A DNA stretch of 64,000 bases from Schistosoma mansoni (GCF_000237925.1 NC_031502.1:18846909-18910908), one strand, 5' to 3'; positions 37,550-51,215 are shown, counted from the stretch's first letter. The notes: generated from the sequence alone by a model not told the origin. Made by a program: numbers and translations.

Positions 37550-39475
37550 GAACGTAGAAAAACAAGCAAGGACAGTGAAGAGGAGCACTAGAGCCGACAG
37601 GTAGAAATATGTGGAAAACCTGGCAACGACAACGGAAAAATCGGTAAGACCAAAATTCCTGGACGAACCAATCAGATATGAGCTACAAGGTCCTGAATTT
37701 TGGCTCAAGATTCAATCATCCGTTTGCCTAAATAGCGTTTTTGGATTTGAGCTGATATCAGTTTATGATGAAAACTCTAAATCTAGTCCCCAAACCTAAC
37801 TATCAACCGTGAATCATAATTCTAATTCTTCACACTGATTTCTAACCCTCATTCAGTCTTGGTGAGTAGGCGGACATCTTCCAAGGTCAACTTGGTGTCG
37901 TCCATAAATCATAGTCCTACCGAAAAATCCGCAAAAGAAGGAAATATGAGACAACTTGTGACACAACGAAGAAACCAGAGGGGGGAATATAGTAAACCAC
38001 AGTGACCAGTCAAAGACAAAGAAGGTAAAGCAATCACTGAGATTCAAGAGCAGTGGAATGGTTGGGTAGAGCACTTTGAAGAAATTACGAATGGACTAAC
38101 CCCACTTAACCTGTTGGGCGTCAAAGTGGCGCTAAAGACCTTCTTATAGATGTCACAAACAATTAAACAAATCAACATAGCCATCAGACGAATCAGGAGT
38201 GGGAAAGCAGAGGAAACTGACAAAGTACCAGCCGAAGCACTGAGGTCAAACACAGAAGTAACTGAGACGATGCTCCACCTTCTATTTAGGAAGATTTGGG
38301 AGAGAGGGAAATTGTCAACAGACTGGAAAGAAGGATACCTCATCAAGACACCAAAAAAAGGCGATCTCAAAAAGTGTGAGAAATACAGAGGTATTAGTAT
38401 CACGAAAAGTTTCCAAAAGAGTGTTGCTGAGCCGGATGAAAAAATTCAGTGGACGCCCAACTCCGCGATCAACAGGCTGGATTCCGTACGTTCAATCGTG
38501 TGCCGATGAAACTGCGATACTACGAAACATTGTTAAACAGTCAGTTGAATGGAATACGTTACTATACATCAAACTCCTTGTCTATGAGACAGCGTCTGAA
38601 AAATTGGATGGAATGACCTTATAGAACTTTCCTCGATAAAGTTATGTACCTGAGAAGATCGCCTTCACAAACATGGACTCCGAAGTTCTCGAAGGAAAAA
38701 GCAAAATACTAAAATAAAACAGAAAGAACACCAGCCAAATTAAACATGATGGCAGAGCGATGGAAGAATTGGAGACGTTCACGTACATAGGCAGCGTCAA
38801 TGATAAGCATGAGGATAGGAAGCAGATGTGGAAGCGCGGATTGATAAGGAGAAGTATAACTATTAAAAATATTCGGGTTGATTTGTTAACTTTGAATGTA
38901 TATCCAACTGTCCAGTCACAGGCTCCGTTGCGATATCAATATGATAATTTGAAGTAGTCGAAATTATATGCTATGAACTCGCAGAATAGTTCAATTTAAG
39001 GCAGATAGAACTAGATGAGTACAACTGACTGTTTTATATTTGGAGTTTGACTCAGTCACGTAATAAAATACAAAGGAGTTATAGCTTAGTACATATACAC
39101 CACAAACGTATTCTCTTTCCGTTTTAGAATATCTTGCATTCAAAACAACTTAAGGTCAACATCAAGGTCGGAATCGTTCATTCAAACACCAATACAGTTC
39201 TCTTGTACGAAGTTAAATCTTGGATAGCTTCTATGTACATTATTAAAAAAGAGTGGGTATTTGTCAACATTTGTTTACACAAGACTCTCCATCACCGTTG
39301 GCTGGACGCCATCGGCAACTAAGAGGCAGACGAAGGAGCACATTGCTCCAAGGATTGGAGATAGATGTCGAGAAAATGAATAAAATATGGCAACTGGGAA
39401 GGTGAGCTCGGTCGGAGAATCCTGGTTGGTGGCCTGTGCTCCATGAGGAGTAACGGGTGTAATTAAGCAAGTCTG
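37550..39475 (+). mobile_element. RTE-clade LINE (SR2-type), decayed
   Basis: Reverse transcriptase text is spread over several frames: TIKQINIAIRRIRSGKAEET (38153 on), LSTDWKEGYLIKTPKKGDLK (38310-38370), CEKYRGISI, MEELETFTYIGSVNDKHED (38760-38815), then LHSKQLKVNIKVGI (39134 on) and TVLLYEVKSW. It is the same clade as 12222-14210 but more diverged. Text between DKHED and LHSKQL is displaced by an unrelated stretch. Confidence 0.8.
38855..39125. repeat. Unassigned insertion (about 270 bp) inside the RTE LINE
   Basis: The RTE protein normally continues directly from the YLGSI..D..D segment to NIWNSKQL. Here about 270 bp of AT-rich sequence with no RTE text separates the two. It ends near TTCCGTTTTAGAATATC. 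No matching copy was found elsewhere in the window, so its nature is unknown. Confidence 0.5.
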
Positions 39476-39479
39476 GTGA

Positions 39480-42400
39480 GCAGTGAAAGCGTTTTATCAG
39501 TTGAATGTCTCATAACATCACATCTTCACTTTGCTGTATAAAACATTAAGCCATATTAGAGATAAATTAGTCACTGGAATGTCCATACAACGTTGATTTG
39601 GTTGCGTTATTTGCGAAATTCTCTAAGCTGTTTTGGCTTTCAAAATGGCATACTTCGATAAATCAGTTCGATTGTCACAACACGATTGATACAAACAAAC
39701 CTGCACATTGACGAATAAATATTTGCTGGACATTACTGATTTAGTTGTTAGCAAACCTAATTTACTCTCTGAATAGTAAGAACAAAGTAGCAAAGATATT
39801 TCGGTTGTCATTATCATAAACAGCGGTAGATCAAAAGCATTAGATTTTAACAACAGAGACTTTTCCTAATTGTAAACTTTCTATTTATAAATCACATCTC
39901 GCTTGTCATAGTTATATTGTGGGCAGCGACATTATTTTGAGTCCCAAATGCCTTGATAATGTATATTCCAGTAAAGTAGATTTTCTAAAGTCTAACACGG
40001 ACAAATTATCAAGTTTCTGTACGAATCTAGACTATATTGACAGTTATGTACTCTTCCAGATATGTTACTTGGATTATGACTGCTAGCTTGTCACTCAAGA
40101 TCAGCAAAACTTCCAAAACATAGTTCAACCATGATTATTTTCAAGGTACCAGTGATAAACAATGGGTTAGTTGACCGTAAGGACTGTTTTTGATGACTTA
40201 ACTACACTTAATGGTCCATAAAGTCAACACACCAAAGATTTTTATGTTACTGAAACCAACTGAATTTTACAAAACATCAAATGACCAGTTGTCTAACGGA
40301 CAAAGGTTAACTAACTAGTAGCTAATGTTCAGGTAAACGAACATATTGTGAAAGTATTTGTTGATATACAAAGCACAATGGCAGTAAAATATGTGGAGAA
40401 ACCCAATTCTATTATTTTAAACATGCAGCATAGTGGATTGCTGTTACGTTCCAGTGATAAACACGAAAGCTTATGTTACCATGTATTATTGAGTAATTTT
40501 CTACTTATCATTTAAGAGTAATTCGATTATTTTTACGAAAAGAATAACCTTTGCTGCTGCTTAGTCAAAATCAAACTGGAAAATGTTACGCAAATGATCA
40601 TAGCTTACATAAATACCTCAAGAAAATCTAGGAACAAGGCGAAACTAGTTGCAAACAGGAGATATTTTCAGGTCTAAAAAATATACATTTTGAATGGATC
40701 CAAAAGGTCTACAAATTTATTGTTACAAAATGACACCTCCACATCCACGCCCCGAGTTATATGACTAAAAGACAACCGTAAGATAAACTTTAAAAGCGAA
40801 ATCAACAGTATTAGTTGTGATTTGTCAACAAGAATTGGATTATGAAGCACTGTGTATTCCAAACAATAATAAAGTAGCATATTCTTGTGTTGGCACTATT
40901 AAATGCTGGAGTACAGTCTGATTGTATGGATGTTTTAATATTGCTTATTAATTATAAAACACTTGATATTCTTACTGTATTCAAGTTGCTTTTCGGGTTT
41001 TACCGTGGTGTGTGGTTATCTCCATTATCACACATTTTAAATGCTTCGTTATTATTTGTCTCGATTTCTAATAGTTCCATAATACAATTCTATACTGTCA
41101 ATTTCAAATCCAGGTTTCTCACTTATTATTCCTGTGTCTTGTAGACAAGTTATTGCTCTATGATTCCTACCAGTATATAAAAAGTACGTTTACCCGGGTT
41201 TTTTTCATACGTTTGTATATTCGCAAGTAAGTTTTCTATAAAAGCTTTTGATAAAATCAACTAGGTGTTTAATTAACTGTACTACTCATTCGTAGCAAGT
41301 AATTTGATCCATCTCATTTTGACTAATTCTCATATAGTTGTGTGGCGGACCAAAATTATATTGACTCAAAAATAGAAATAAAGTTATTACGTCCAAATGC
41401 TAATATTATAGTATGCAAATTATAAGTTATAAACACAAATAAAAGATATGGGACGTTACTTAAATCTGCAGGCTTGGGCGTGTTCGAATTGCATTTGGTG
41501 CCATAATCCACAACTATGGGTAATAATTAATTCCGATAGGGTTGTTGTAACTCCAGGGATATAGCCAGATGTAATATATAATGAAAATAGGGCTGTAGTT
41601 TATAAATGTAGATAATAGATACTTTAAAGTTCAATTATCGTAACCACAGGAAATTGAGAACGAGAGGCGTGTGCGTGTAACAGAGTACTTACGAGCGGTT
41701 AACAGTGTGTCATGCTATGAGGAATTCAAAAAAACGGAAGTGTGCTCAAGGTCATACACTTAAAAAACATATACAATCACTTTGTGATAAATGTATAGAC
41801 TGTGAAGATTGACAAAATAAATGCAAACAATATCAAAAACCGTTTACAAAATAGGTTAGTTATGCCTATCTCCACATAGCTCCCCCCAGAGTGTCCGGAG
41901 GCAACAGCAGGTTGTAACACAAAACAAAGGAAATGCAAGAGTAGTAATACACAATGTGTTAATGTACATAGTTACGTGAATGTAATAGAGCACAACAAAA
42001 AGAATGAAAATACGGTCAGTGATTTAGTTAGCTAATAATAGTAAAGTGCAAAACCGTTGATAAACTCACAAAATAGAAATTAGATCGTTTATTTTTACAT
42101 ACAATTAATAAATAATTAACTACAGTTCACTCGTTTATTATTGTGACAATTTTTTTATTAAAAAAGGTGACAAAACGAGTAATTGTGGGGAATTGTAATT
42201 AATTATATACACGCCTGGAAGATTGTTTACGTCGATTTCGAGACTTATGTGCAGTTAACCAAGTCAGCAGGTGGAAAGTAACTTACAGATGACGAATATG
42301 GATTATATCGGTATTACATACTAACCAAAATTGAAAATATAGGTCGCTGAATTCGGATTCAGAACTTTATAGTTATCATTCTCACTAAAACATTTATGGG

Positions 42401-43930
42401 TTCTGAGTTCCATCCTATGGGTATTTCAGAAGGTGAACTGTTGAGAAGTTTCAAACTGAGACAATACAGTTGTTTAGTGTTTCATGATCTCAAGTACGTC
42501 TCATTCTCCCTTCACTAACAAAGTTCACCAATTTTCCTACAACTTTATCGAAACGAATACTTGTTAACCATCTTCCATTACTCGAGTTAATAGTTTCTAC
42601 CTTTTTGTTATTTTCAATGATCACAATCTAACATTGAATTATACACATAAACAAGGCGGAATATGTACAGATTAGTAATATTAGTACGTGTAGCAAATAA
42701 TAATTTCTGAGAAATACATAGAAAAAGTTTTAGAGGTATTAACAAAGATGGATATAAATTGCGTATGACCACAGATCGTAACAAATAGCAGAATGACATT
42801 GATAGTGTGTACAACAGCTCAATCAAATTTAACGTAATTTAAATATAAAATGTAAACAATTCCATTGTAGAATCTTAACAACTTGATGTGTAATTCTGAA
42901 CAAGTTCGAAGTTTAGCATTCCAACAATAAACGGCTGTTAGTCTTTTCTTAAACAGAGAACATGTCAATAATCGAAGATGTTCTGGATTTGAAAACATTG
43001 TTGCAAAAAGAGAGATATTTGACTGAATTGATGACTAAACTGATTGCATATAAATTCTTATATCTGTTACTTTATGGTAACTAGATTTCTCTCAGATCTG
43101 GAGTCTCGGCGTTAATACGTCGGTAAGTAGTTTAGAAAAATAGAATTCATCTTATTAACACTTGTATTATCTTGAATTCAAACTTTTGTCATGACGACTT
43201 TCCCAATTCATTTGTTACTTTGAAAGAGGATGCTAACGGCTTATTCACATCCAATTTGTGAATCACACTGAATCCTCAAAGAAATCAAAAATATCACTTT
43301 ACATATCACTGCTTAAGGTTAATTTAATATAATGTTCACGTGTCAGTTCCCAAACAGGAATTTCATTCTTTATCTTACCATGCATTGTTGTATCAATTGC
43401 ATTGTTAAGTGCTATTAATAACAAATAAGAAGAATCAAGTTTAGATTTACCAAACAGATTTTAATGTAATATGACCCAACTTAGATATGCTAAATTGATT
43501 TTGTCGGGTTTGAAGAACTTATTTGAACTAATTGACTGATATTAACACGGTGTGATTTGACTACAAGTTGCGGTTATTGTTTGTTGTAGCGAACGCTAAT
43601 AGTGTACGCTTATAGTTATCACCACTTATTGATCAGTATTCACTGATAGATTGTAGCAAAATGATGATTATTTTTCATCAGCTGATTTAATTATGAAACC
43701 TCCTCTCTTTAGTGAGTGGATTTTTAAAAAGGATAAAATAAATAAGCAGTAAAATATTCTGTCACTAGAATATCACACTTATGTACGAAACATCCCACAA
43801 AATCAGAAGCATCATTATAAGTTATGGTACGTTGATTATTAGCCACTGAAATCTAGACTTAACCCTCATATTTGGTTCATGTCAGATACATCACTTCCTC
43901 TATCCCACAAAATGTCATACACTGTTTGAA
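39480..43930. other. Long AT-rich stretch without recognisable genes
   Basis: Open frames such as 40887-41144 (plus) and 42614-42826 (minus) show no motif. A short segment near 42640-42700 resembles the arm of the 18209-19024 fold-back (ACAAGGCGGAATATGTAC). Nothing else is recognised. Confidence 0.4.
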
Positions 43931-43939
43931 TAACAACAA

Positions 43940-44120
43940 TACAAAGTAAAGGTGGATAGTGGATAGCAGTGGAATCCAGGACACGCATTTCGTCCTATTT
44001 GGGACTCGTCAGCTGTATGTACCTGCATCTCAGAGTTGATGTTCACTCTGGGACTCGAACCAAGTACCATTTGCTTCAAACGCCATCGCATTATCCACTT
44101 AGCTACTGAGTCCTGATAAC
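43940..44120 (-). mobile_element. Sm-alpha-like SINE with Pol III boxes and hammerhead, minus strand
   Basis: Read on the minus strand: A box TAGCTAAGTGG (44105-44095), B box GGTTCGAGTCC (44061-44051), both matching the tRNA-type consensus. A hammerhead ribozyme follows, then the known Sm-alpha trailer GGATTCCACTGCTATCCACT. Order and wording match the schistosome Sm-alpha family, a tRNA-derived, Pol III-type repeat. It forms one arm of a larger inverted arrangement with the plus-strand unit at 44225-44430. Confidence 0.85.
43962..44022 (-). ncRNA. Hammerhead ribozyme (Sm-alpha type), minus strand
   Basis: Minus-strand core: CTGACGA (44012-44006), stem II from GTCC/GGAC flanking AAAT, GAAA (43991-43988) and a GTC cleavage triplet (43982-43980). 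All invariant positions of the core (CUGANGA, GAA, UH) are present. Stem III is very short, as is usual for schistosome hammerheads, which often act as dimers. Predicted cleavage follows the GTC. Confidence 0.8.
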
Positions 44121-44139
44121 CACCTGCTTGTGCAATGGG

Positions 44140-44520
44140 GTGAAGTTTAAATTCACTTGGTGTTGCTTACCTGTACCTTCCCATATCTATTTAAGACTGA
44201 AATTGATCAGTCTCTTGTTGGCACATGTGCATCTTGTTTGAAACGAAAGGTACTGAGTTCCAGTCTCAGAATGAACCTCAACTCTCAGATGCAGGAACAT
44301 CTAGCTGACGAGTCCCAAATAGGACGAAATGCGCGTCCTGGATTCCACTACTAGCCACTATTCATCTTTGCTTATAAAGCTTGTGACTTCAGACAATATT
44401 GAGACAGTCCGCACAGGATGCACATATGCCAACAAGAGACTGATCAATTTCAGTCCTAAATAACAATGGGAAGATACAAGTAAACAACACCAAATGAATA
44501 TAACATTACAAAGTGTTTAA
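44140..44520 (+). mobile_element. Sm-alpha-like SINE unit(s), plus strand, with inverted flanks
   Basis: The centre (about 44225-44400) repeats in plus orientation the 43940-44120 unit: a diverged B box (GAGTTCCAGTCTC near 44260), a hammerhead, then GGATTCCACT and TTTGCTTATAAAGCTTGTGA. In addition, 44177-44240 (GACTGAAATTGATCAGTCTC) is repeated in inverse orientation at about 44400-44500. The locus is therefore a mosaic of nested inverted repeats, not a simple monomer. Confidence 0.75.
44298..44355 (+). ncRNA. Hammerhead ribozyme (Sm-alpha type), plus strand
   Basis: Core CTGACGA at 44305-44311, stem II GTCC AAAT GGAC, GAAA at 44326-44329, and GTC cleavage triplet at 44335-44337. All invariant core residues are present. 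It is the opposite-strand partner of the ribozyme at 43962-44022, about 320 bp away. Confidence 0.8.
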
Positions 44521-45383
44521 TATTCATAAAATTCTTTTCACTTAACTAATATTCGCTTGTAATTCACTTACTTGGTTTCTAAATCTATGACCAATATGAT
44601 TCGACGACAATATTGACGTAATTGTACTTAAAAATGAATAGTTTGAATTTTAGCTTTAATTTTTAATTTGTTCATTCATTTATTTTGTATATGATTGTTT
44701 GTTGAATCATGTCTATAAACCAGTTTTTTGGATAATTTTCTTTCATAACATTGAGTCTTATTTCAGATGTGCATTAGTAAATTAAGTAAAAATTTTCGTG
44801 TCCCGATTTTAGAGGTATTTGCATGTCACTGTTTAACATTTTGTGACAAACTATACAACTCAGCTTATACACATTATATACAATGACAATTAAATACCAA
44901 ATATCAATTACTATACTGTTCATTGAGTTTCAACCAATATCTAACCATTGCAAATTTATGATGACAGTTAACCTTGAATTTCTGTTTTCATTCTAAATAA
45001 GTTGACTAACTGGAATGAAAACGCAGGTATTTTGGCAATTACTTGTATTTATTTAAGCAGTTAGAGTTTTGGAAATTATTTGACACATCATACGATTGTT
45101 TATTAAAAGTAGCAATTGATGATGATGATCGATTCACAAATGAAAATGTGAACAAAAGTGTGATACATGGGTAAAGGTAATCAATGGAGTTTGACAGGAG
45201 ATTCAGCTTACCTAAGTGTTATGTACAAGATTTTACTCTCTTCCGTTATTGAAGCACAGTATGTCGATCTACCTGTAACTTACGAACCCTAAATAACAGT
45301 AGAACCAAAGTCCAATTCAGGCACCAAAGTTTATTCGCAAATTACAAATATTTGACTCAAATATCGTTCTTCAATTTTTTTAG

Positions 45384-45567
45384 GTTACCGGAACAAAAAC
45401 TTCCGAGTACCAAACAAAGACAAAGGGAGACCAAATTGTCCCAATTTAGAGACATAAACAAACAAGTTCAGAAGTTAAGTAAGACAAATGCATCCAAAAG
45501 CACAGCGGAATTATTAAAATTCGATATAGCAGTTCTAATAAGTCAAATGTCTTCAGTTCTTCTGTAA
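45384..45567 (+). CDS. Candidate terminal exon of an unidentified plus-strand gene
   Basis: A strong acceptor (TTCAATTTTTTTAG ending at 45383) is followed by an open frame to TAA. It encodes a hydrophilic tail: LPEQKLPSTKQRQRETKLSQ, then FRDINKQVQKLSKTNAS and LLKFDIAVLISQMSSVLL. Several AATAAA-like signals follow within about 250 bp. The composition looks like genuine coding sequence and the C-terminal part could form a helix. No upstream exon was located and the family is not recognised; chance is possible. Confidence 0.35.
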
Positions 45568-48500
45568 TATTCCCAACAAAAAAGAATCATGGTTCTTGTC
45601 ATAGACAAATAAATAAGCAGCACGGATCCAAGTACATACGTCACCAGCAATCATCAACAAACAAAAAAGTCTCAGCAAACAACAAAGGTTTACTATTAAA
45701 AATTGTCAATAAAGGAAAACAACGTTCATCTCTTGGACTGTATGAGTAAATCAGCATAAGAAGACTTTTAGTCATTTAAGTAATAAATCCTCAATAAAAA
45801 TGCAACTTCATATTACAATAAAAGTATTTCAGTTTTATTTATGAAAATACAATAAATAAAAACGCGCAATGAATTTAGCGAAATGTTTAGTTTGTTAGAA
45901 AATCTGTACAGACCGCTGAGTTTACCGATAAATTTCATCACAAAATGAAATGATAAGAAAAGCCATGAAATATTAAGAAGTACTGGAGGGTTGTTCGATC
46001 CTAGTTTTTGACTCCTGAGAATTGAGAATTCCTGGACACAGCAGTTCTCAAACCTAGAGCTACGAAGTTTAACCAGTTTAGGGACTAGACAGTAAATGCT
46101 TTGTTGAAGTACATGGGTTCATGGAGTGTATGAATCTGTAACCTGTAATAAATCACCTATATTAGCCCGCTTTATAATAGCAAACCGAGTAACTATATAA
46201 TCAATAACTTGTAGTTGGCGTCAAGTCGCGATTGACTATGATCACCACTACAGGAAGATTACGTGCCAGATATTAGGTTGGATCCCTCCATAGGCCAAAA
46301 TACAGAAGGCTGTTGACGGTTGTAATAAGATATATTTGTTGGCGATCTCGTGGTATCGAAAGAATACCGAGACGTGCCAAAGTTTACAAGCGGGACTACC
46401 GTGCGTATGCGAGTTCGTGCAGGGTCACTTGTAACGGAAGGATGTATGTCTTTTGTACACTTAAACAAACATGTACAGTAAAACAATCACTGGAACAATT
46501 GGTTATAATAATAATTGCTTCCATTATACCAATCGCGTTCTCGTCACAAAAGTAGGTCACCACAAACTACAGCTTAACTATTAAATATAATTAGTTTCCA
46601 TATAAGTCATCGATAGAGAAAACCGCTTATCACTGACTGACAACTTGTCGTACAAAGGAATTTCATCGATTATTTGTTAGCTACAGTAAACATAATAATA
46701 GGAATGTCCTTTGTGAAACATGGCATGGGATGATGTATTTCCTAGAAAAACGTGTTTCTACCCGTTTATTGATTTATTCCTAGTTAATATTTAGTGACCG
46801 TTAAATTTAATTTGTTAAGTATGACACGCGGTTAGTTGATAAGAAGTTATTAGCGAGTTACTATATAATTTTTTAGCGTCCAACAACAGTGATAATTAGA
46901 GTCGAGGACTCGGATCAACAAGTGATTATTTGGTGTATGCAACTTATATCGACAGACATATGTAGTATGTGACACCAATCGGAAGTGGAAACCCTGGTAG
47001 CAGAAGGCCAAGTAGATCAAGTTGAAGAGAATTGAAAGGGAAATAGAAAAGAATTGTGAAGAAGAAGAATCATACAGAATGTGAAAGACAAATGATCGAA
47101 ATTCTCAAATGAAGTATTCAATGTATGGTTCTTATTATTTACCAAGATATCCTGTAATTTTGTATCTGATTACAACCAGTTATCCCCACCTATGTTCTCG
47201 TTCACTAAAATTACACTGATGACTAGTGAAATGGAACAAACCACGTATAGTTTGGTTAACATAATATCCCAATATATTTGAATGGATAAGAGTAGAGGTG
47301 AATCATAAAAATAATACAAGTTTCATACGCACAATATTTTACGTTACTGAAAACTTTTAGTCCAATATAGACTTAATTATAAGTAATTAAGTGAAATATG
47401 TTAGTGGACCGGTAGAATTCCTTACTCAATAACTATTAGTAACCTTTTTGTAGACTATCTCTATATTTAGACGGTAGAAGAGAGAGCGTTTGAAGAAACA
47501 ATTATCTTTTTCTATATTTTTCTGCAGGTTGTTGTACCCCTTTACAGAAGGACTGGAATATATTGTGGTGTTTGAATGAACCAATGATTCCCTTGTATTG
47601 ATGACTATTTGGATTTTGAATTCCAAATACAGTACATACGTTCGTGCTCATTTAATACTTCTTGGGATTACTAGTTTATACTATAATTCAAATAGTCTTC
47701 AACATCACAGATATACCGACAGAAATGTGTACCTTATTAAAAATTTAAGTAAAACGATAAAAGTTTAGTGCGTTTCATAATGTGGAGTGATTAACAACTA
47801 CTCAAAACTAAATAACTGAGAACGTTGAAAAATGGAGTTCTATCATCTTCATTTTAATAACTTGTCGAAACTAGTCATTATTGATACGTAAAGTTTTTCA
47901 AGGTTCGACACTAAAATATTCACATATTGGGAATAGGTACGAAGAATTTATCAATATTTTTAACAGATAACTGAAGTGATTTCAATTGACTCACGCTTTC
48001 AACTATAAGTTTGCTCCTAAACACATGAACACACATTTTAAAATACCTGTTAACAAATCACTTATTTTTAAATACTTATGATCATACCCACAAATTTTCA
48101 TCATTAGGAACCAGGAATTTCAACAACCGGTGGGTAAACGTCAGCCATAGGGGACAGGTCAAATAAATTATTCACAAAATACTTCACTTCATTGAGCTTC
48201 CAATAAAATCCTATGGTAATGCATTAGACTATTTAGTGCGAAAGAAACTGGATGATTTTGTAAGCAATGCTAAATGTCCAGTGTTTTGGAAAATATTTCA
48301 GTGGTGAAATTACTGTTTAATTGGTTCTCTTAAATTTGATTAGCTTCTTTACATATGACTGCAAGCAAAACAGGATGATAATAAAGTAGCAGAACTCTAA
48401 TAATTTGAAAAATGTTACTTACGATTTGTTTGGAACTTGTTCTAGTTTGTTTCTATGATGACATTTATTACAAGACGGGATCTTTTTAACTGGAAACTTT

Positions 48501-51050
48501 AAATTAAGGTTAATGGGTTAAATTTGTTGAAAATCTTAGAATATGATTAAGTAAAACTATCACGATAATGCAAAAGATTTTCAAGCTCTGGAATTTCAAA
48601 TGATTAGACAACTAGAATTTCAAAATGTATCATCTTCAATCTGCAATATACATTATACACTTTGTTCCTTATTTTATATACAAAGCATCGTAAATTGTAA
48701 TTATTCGCAGTCATGTTAATTTCTTAGTAGTTTCATTAAAACTAAAAATCAGTATAGACGAAAATAGTTGTCGGCGATAGTTCGTTTTAGAAAGTGGAAT
48801 AGATTTTTCTATGGTTCTACTTCTGAATTATCTTCTTCTTTTTAAATAAATTCTAATTGAAATTCATTTTACCAGTTGCTACTGAACTTTGTATCCACAG
48901 TTCTAAAGGTTAAATCTCTACCCAAACCCATTAATTCTTAAGGATTCAGTAGTTAAAAATATTTACAGTGATCTGAGAAAGACTATTTTTTTATTAAAAG
49001 AAGCCATGGACAGCGAAGGATGTCGTCTGTGTCATTGAACAAAATGGAGACAATTGTTTGAAGAATTCCCACGAAAAAAAGATTTTCTTTGCTAAGCCAT
49101 CTTTATTCCGTTTGAAACCATGGAATTCTCGTTCTTACGAGGTAAGTTATGTTGTAAAGACGGCCAGCGTGTCTAAATTATCAATCCAAAGTGTTCTTTT
49201 CTATACATCAGTGTAGCCATGTTAACCCATACCTTAAAAAGACATTTCATCTAAAGATAGGGATCTAAATAAATTCTCTCTAGCTTTTAATATCTTTGTA
49301 GTTATCAATGATAATAACAAACACTATTATTTGTTTTGTTAAGAACCATGTATGGTTAAAGCACTTTTGACTTGATGACCGTTTTCCCACGAATTGTTTG
49401 GACAGGAAAACATTTTCAAGTGATTTTATGTTTATTTAACAAGAGTTTCATGATTCTTAAATTTCAAAACCCTCCTTATATTAGACGTGTAAACTTAAAG
49501 TAGTGTTTTGATATATAGTATCAGATCATTCTTCTGGTGGAACTTTATCTATGCAATAGTTCTTGACAGATTCTTTTGATTTTCCCATCCATATTCATTT
49601 TTATCATTTATTCTACAGTAGTTTGTTGCATTGGTTAGAATTTTATTCAATAGCCAACCAGTTTTATTTTCAATGAACCTATCTCGAATAGTTTTACATT
49701 CATTGAGAGCATGTCAAAAGTAGATTTTTCAAGTTTTATCAGATACATGTCTGCAGTGAAAGATAATGTATTTGATCAGTTAATCAACAACCTTTCTTAC
49801 AGTATCTGGTGTGATAGGTTTAATGATAGCAGTATCAAAATTGGTCAAATGACTTCAAAACATTTTATTCAAAGTTAAGCTTACTTATCCATATACTGAC
49901 TCCAGACATTCAAATACAAATATTAAAACTATAGTACATATGACTGAAGTTTTTGTATTGGTTACATTCCGTATTTTCTAGACCACATGAATAAAGCAGT
50001 TGTCACCAAAGGATAGGATGTGAGTCCAAAGGAGTTATATTACATTGGTATCAAAGTCTAGCTAATCTAATGTTTAGGACTTAGCCAAGGTTTCAGCTCT
50101 TGTCCGGTTATGAGTTATATTGGAGTTAGTTTTAATAACATTATAAAAACGGAAAAATACTTTGGTTTGCGAAACAATCGCCTTTTTTATTATGATTACT
50201 CCCAGTAAATCAACAAAAGGTTAACAAAACCGATTTAATGAATTTATTAGCTTTTATGCACTTTGAGATAGCATTCTGAAGTTAGAGATGTTTCGTTGAT
50301 CCTCAACTGATAAAATATGTACTCTTGAATAAACTTTAGACAGAGTACTCAATATATTCGCGGAATGTTGTCCGTCATTTAGTAACACCCTTTTTTAAAA
50401 ACACTTAACAAAAAACTCCGACGATCACACAATATGTATAAGTAACGTTGTTATTTAACGTTGCAAAACCGATATTTTGATTTTTATTTTATTAGTGTTA
50501 TATTACAAGTTTATTTTCCTTTTGATGGTGCGAATAGCAACTGCTCTTATGGCTTCTTGAAATTTAATTTCAGTCTATGGTAGACTTTAATACGATGTGA
50601 ATAAACTGTAATTTATCGCTTAATAGCAAATCATATTATGACAATGATGAATACTATCTAATCGCTATGCATCCTTTGAAGCTTAATCGACTAGTGAACA
50701 CTGTTGCATTGCATTTTAAATTTTCATCATATATGGTAATTTAAAAGGAAAAAATATGAGAGGCAGCTAAGTAAATAAACTGTCACTGTGCACAACTTCT
50801 TTAAACTAGTTGTTATTAAAAAGGTCAAAATAACAGAGATGAAGTCGCCAAAATCTCATTACAGTTCAATCATTTAGGATTATATCGGATTTCTAAAACG
50901 AACTACTGAATTTGATATAGGTGATGACCATGTCTATGACAACGAAAATGAGATACTGTGAAGCTATGAAACTTAGACAAACGCATTATCAGAATCAAGA
51001 TTATATGTAGTCATTGAAATCATGAACCAATAGATGTTAAATCACCATTG
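45568..51050. other. Long AT-rich stretch without recognisable genes
   Basis: A more GC-rich island near 46200-46480 includes a stem-loop (CTCGTGGTATC with GAATACCGAG) and may be a diverged repeat. It is not assigned. Apart from possible 3' UTR of the candidate exon at 45384, nothing else is recognised. Confidence 0.4.
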
Positions 51051-51054
51051 AAGG

Positions 51055-51215
51055 TCTGGAAGCATTGGACGGCCATTTCTTCTAAGTATGAGACTCCACA
51101 GCAGTGCACATCCACAATCCCGCACATGGGATTCGAACCCAGAACCTTCGATCTCGCACTCATGCTATGAGGAGTCCCATACTAGGATGAAACGCCCGTA
51201 CATTCCTTCCAAGTT
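51055..51215. mobile_element. Fold-back of SINE pieces with decayed hammerhead arms
   Basis: Imperfect inverted arms of about 42 bp (51057-51099 and 51170-51213) flank a core carrying a consensus B box on the minus strand (GGTTCGAATCC, 51139-51129). Each arm aligns to the hammerhead region of the SINEs at 62 kb, but the core CUGA motif is changed in both (CTGTGGA on the minus strand, ATGAGGA on the plus strand), so neither ribozyme should be active. Confidence 0.7.

Noticed and set aside
46313-46430. GAAA-containing stem-loop resembling a ribozyme
   Set aside because: There is no CUGANGA element nearby; it is only a hairpin.
50040-50065. TTGGTATCAAAGTC, similar to an initiator-tRNA primer binding site
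   Set aside because: No LTR-like sequence or coding region was found beside it. Chance match.
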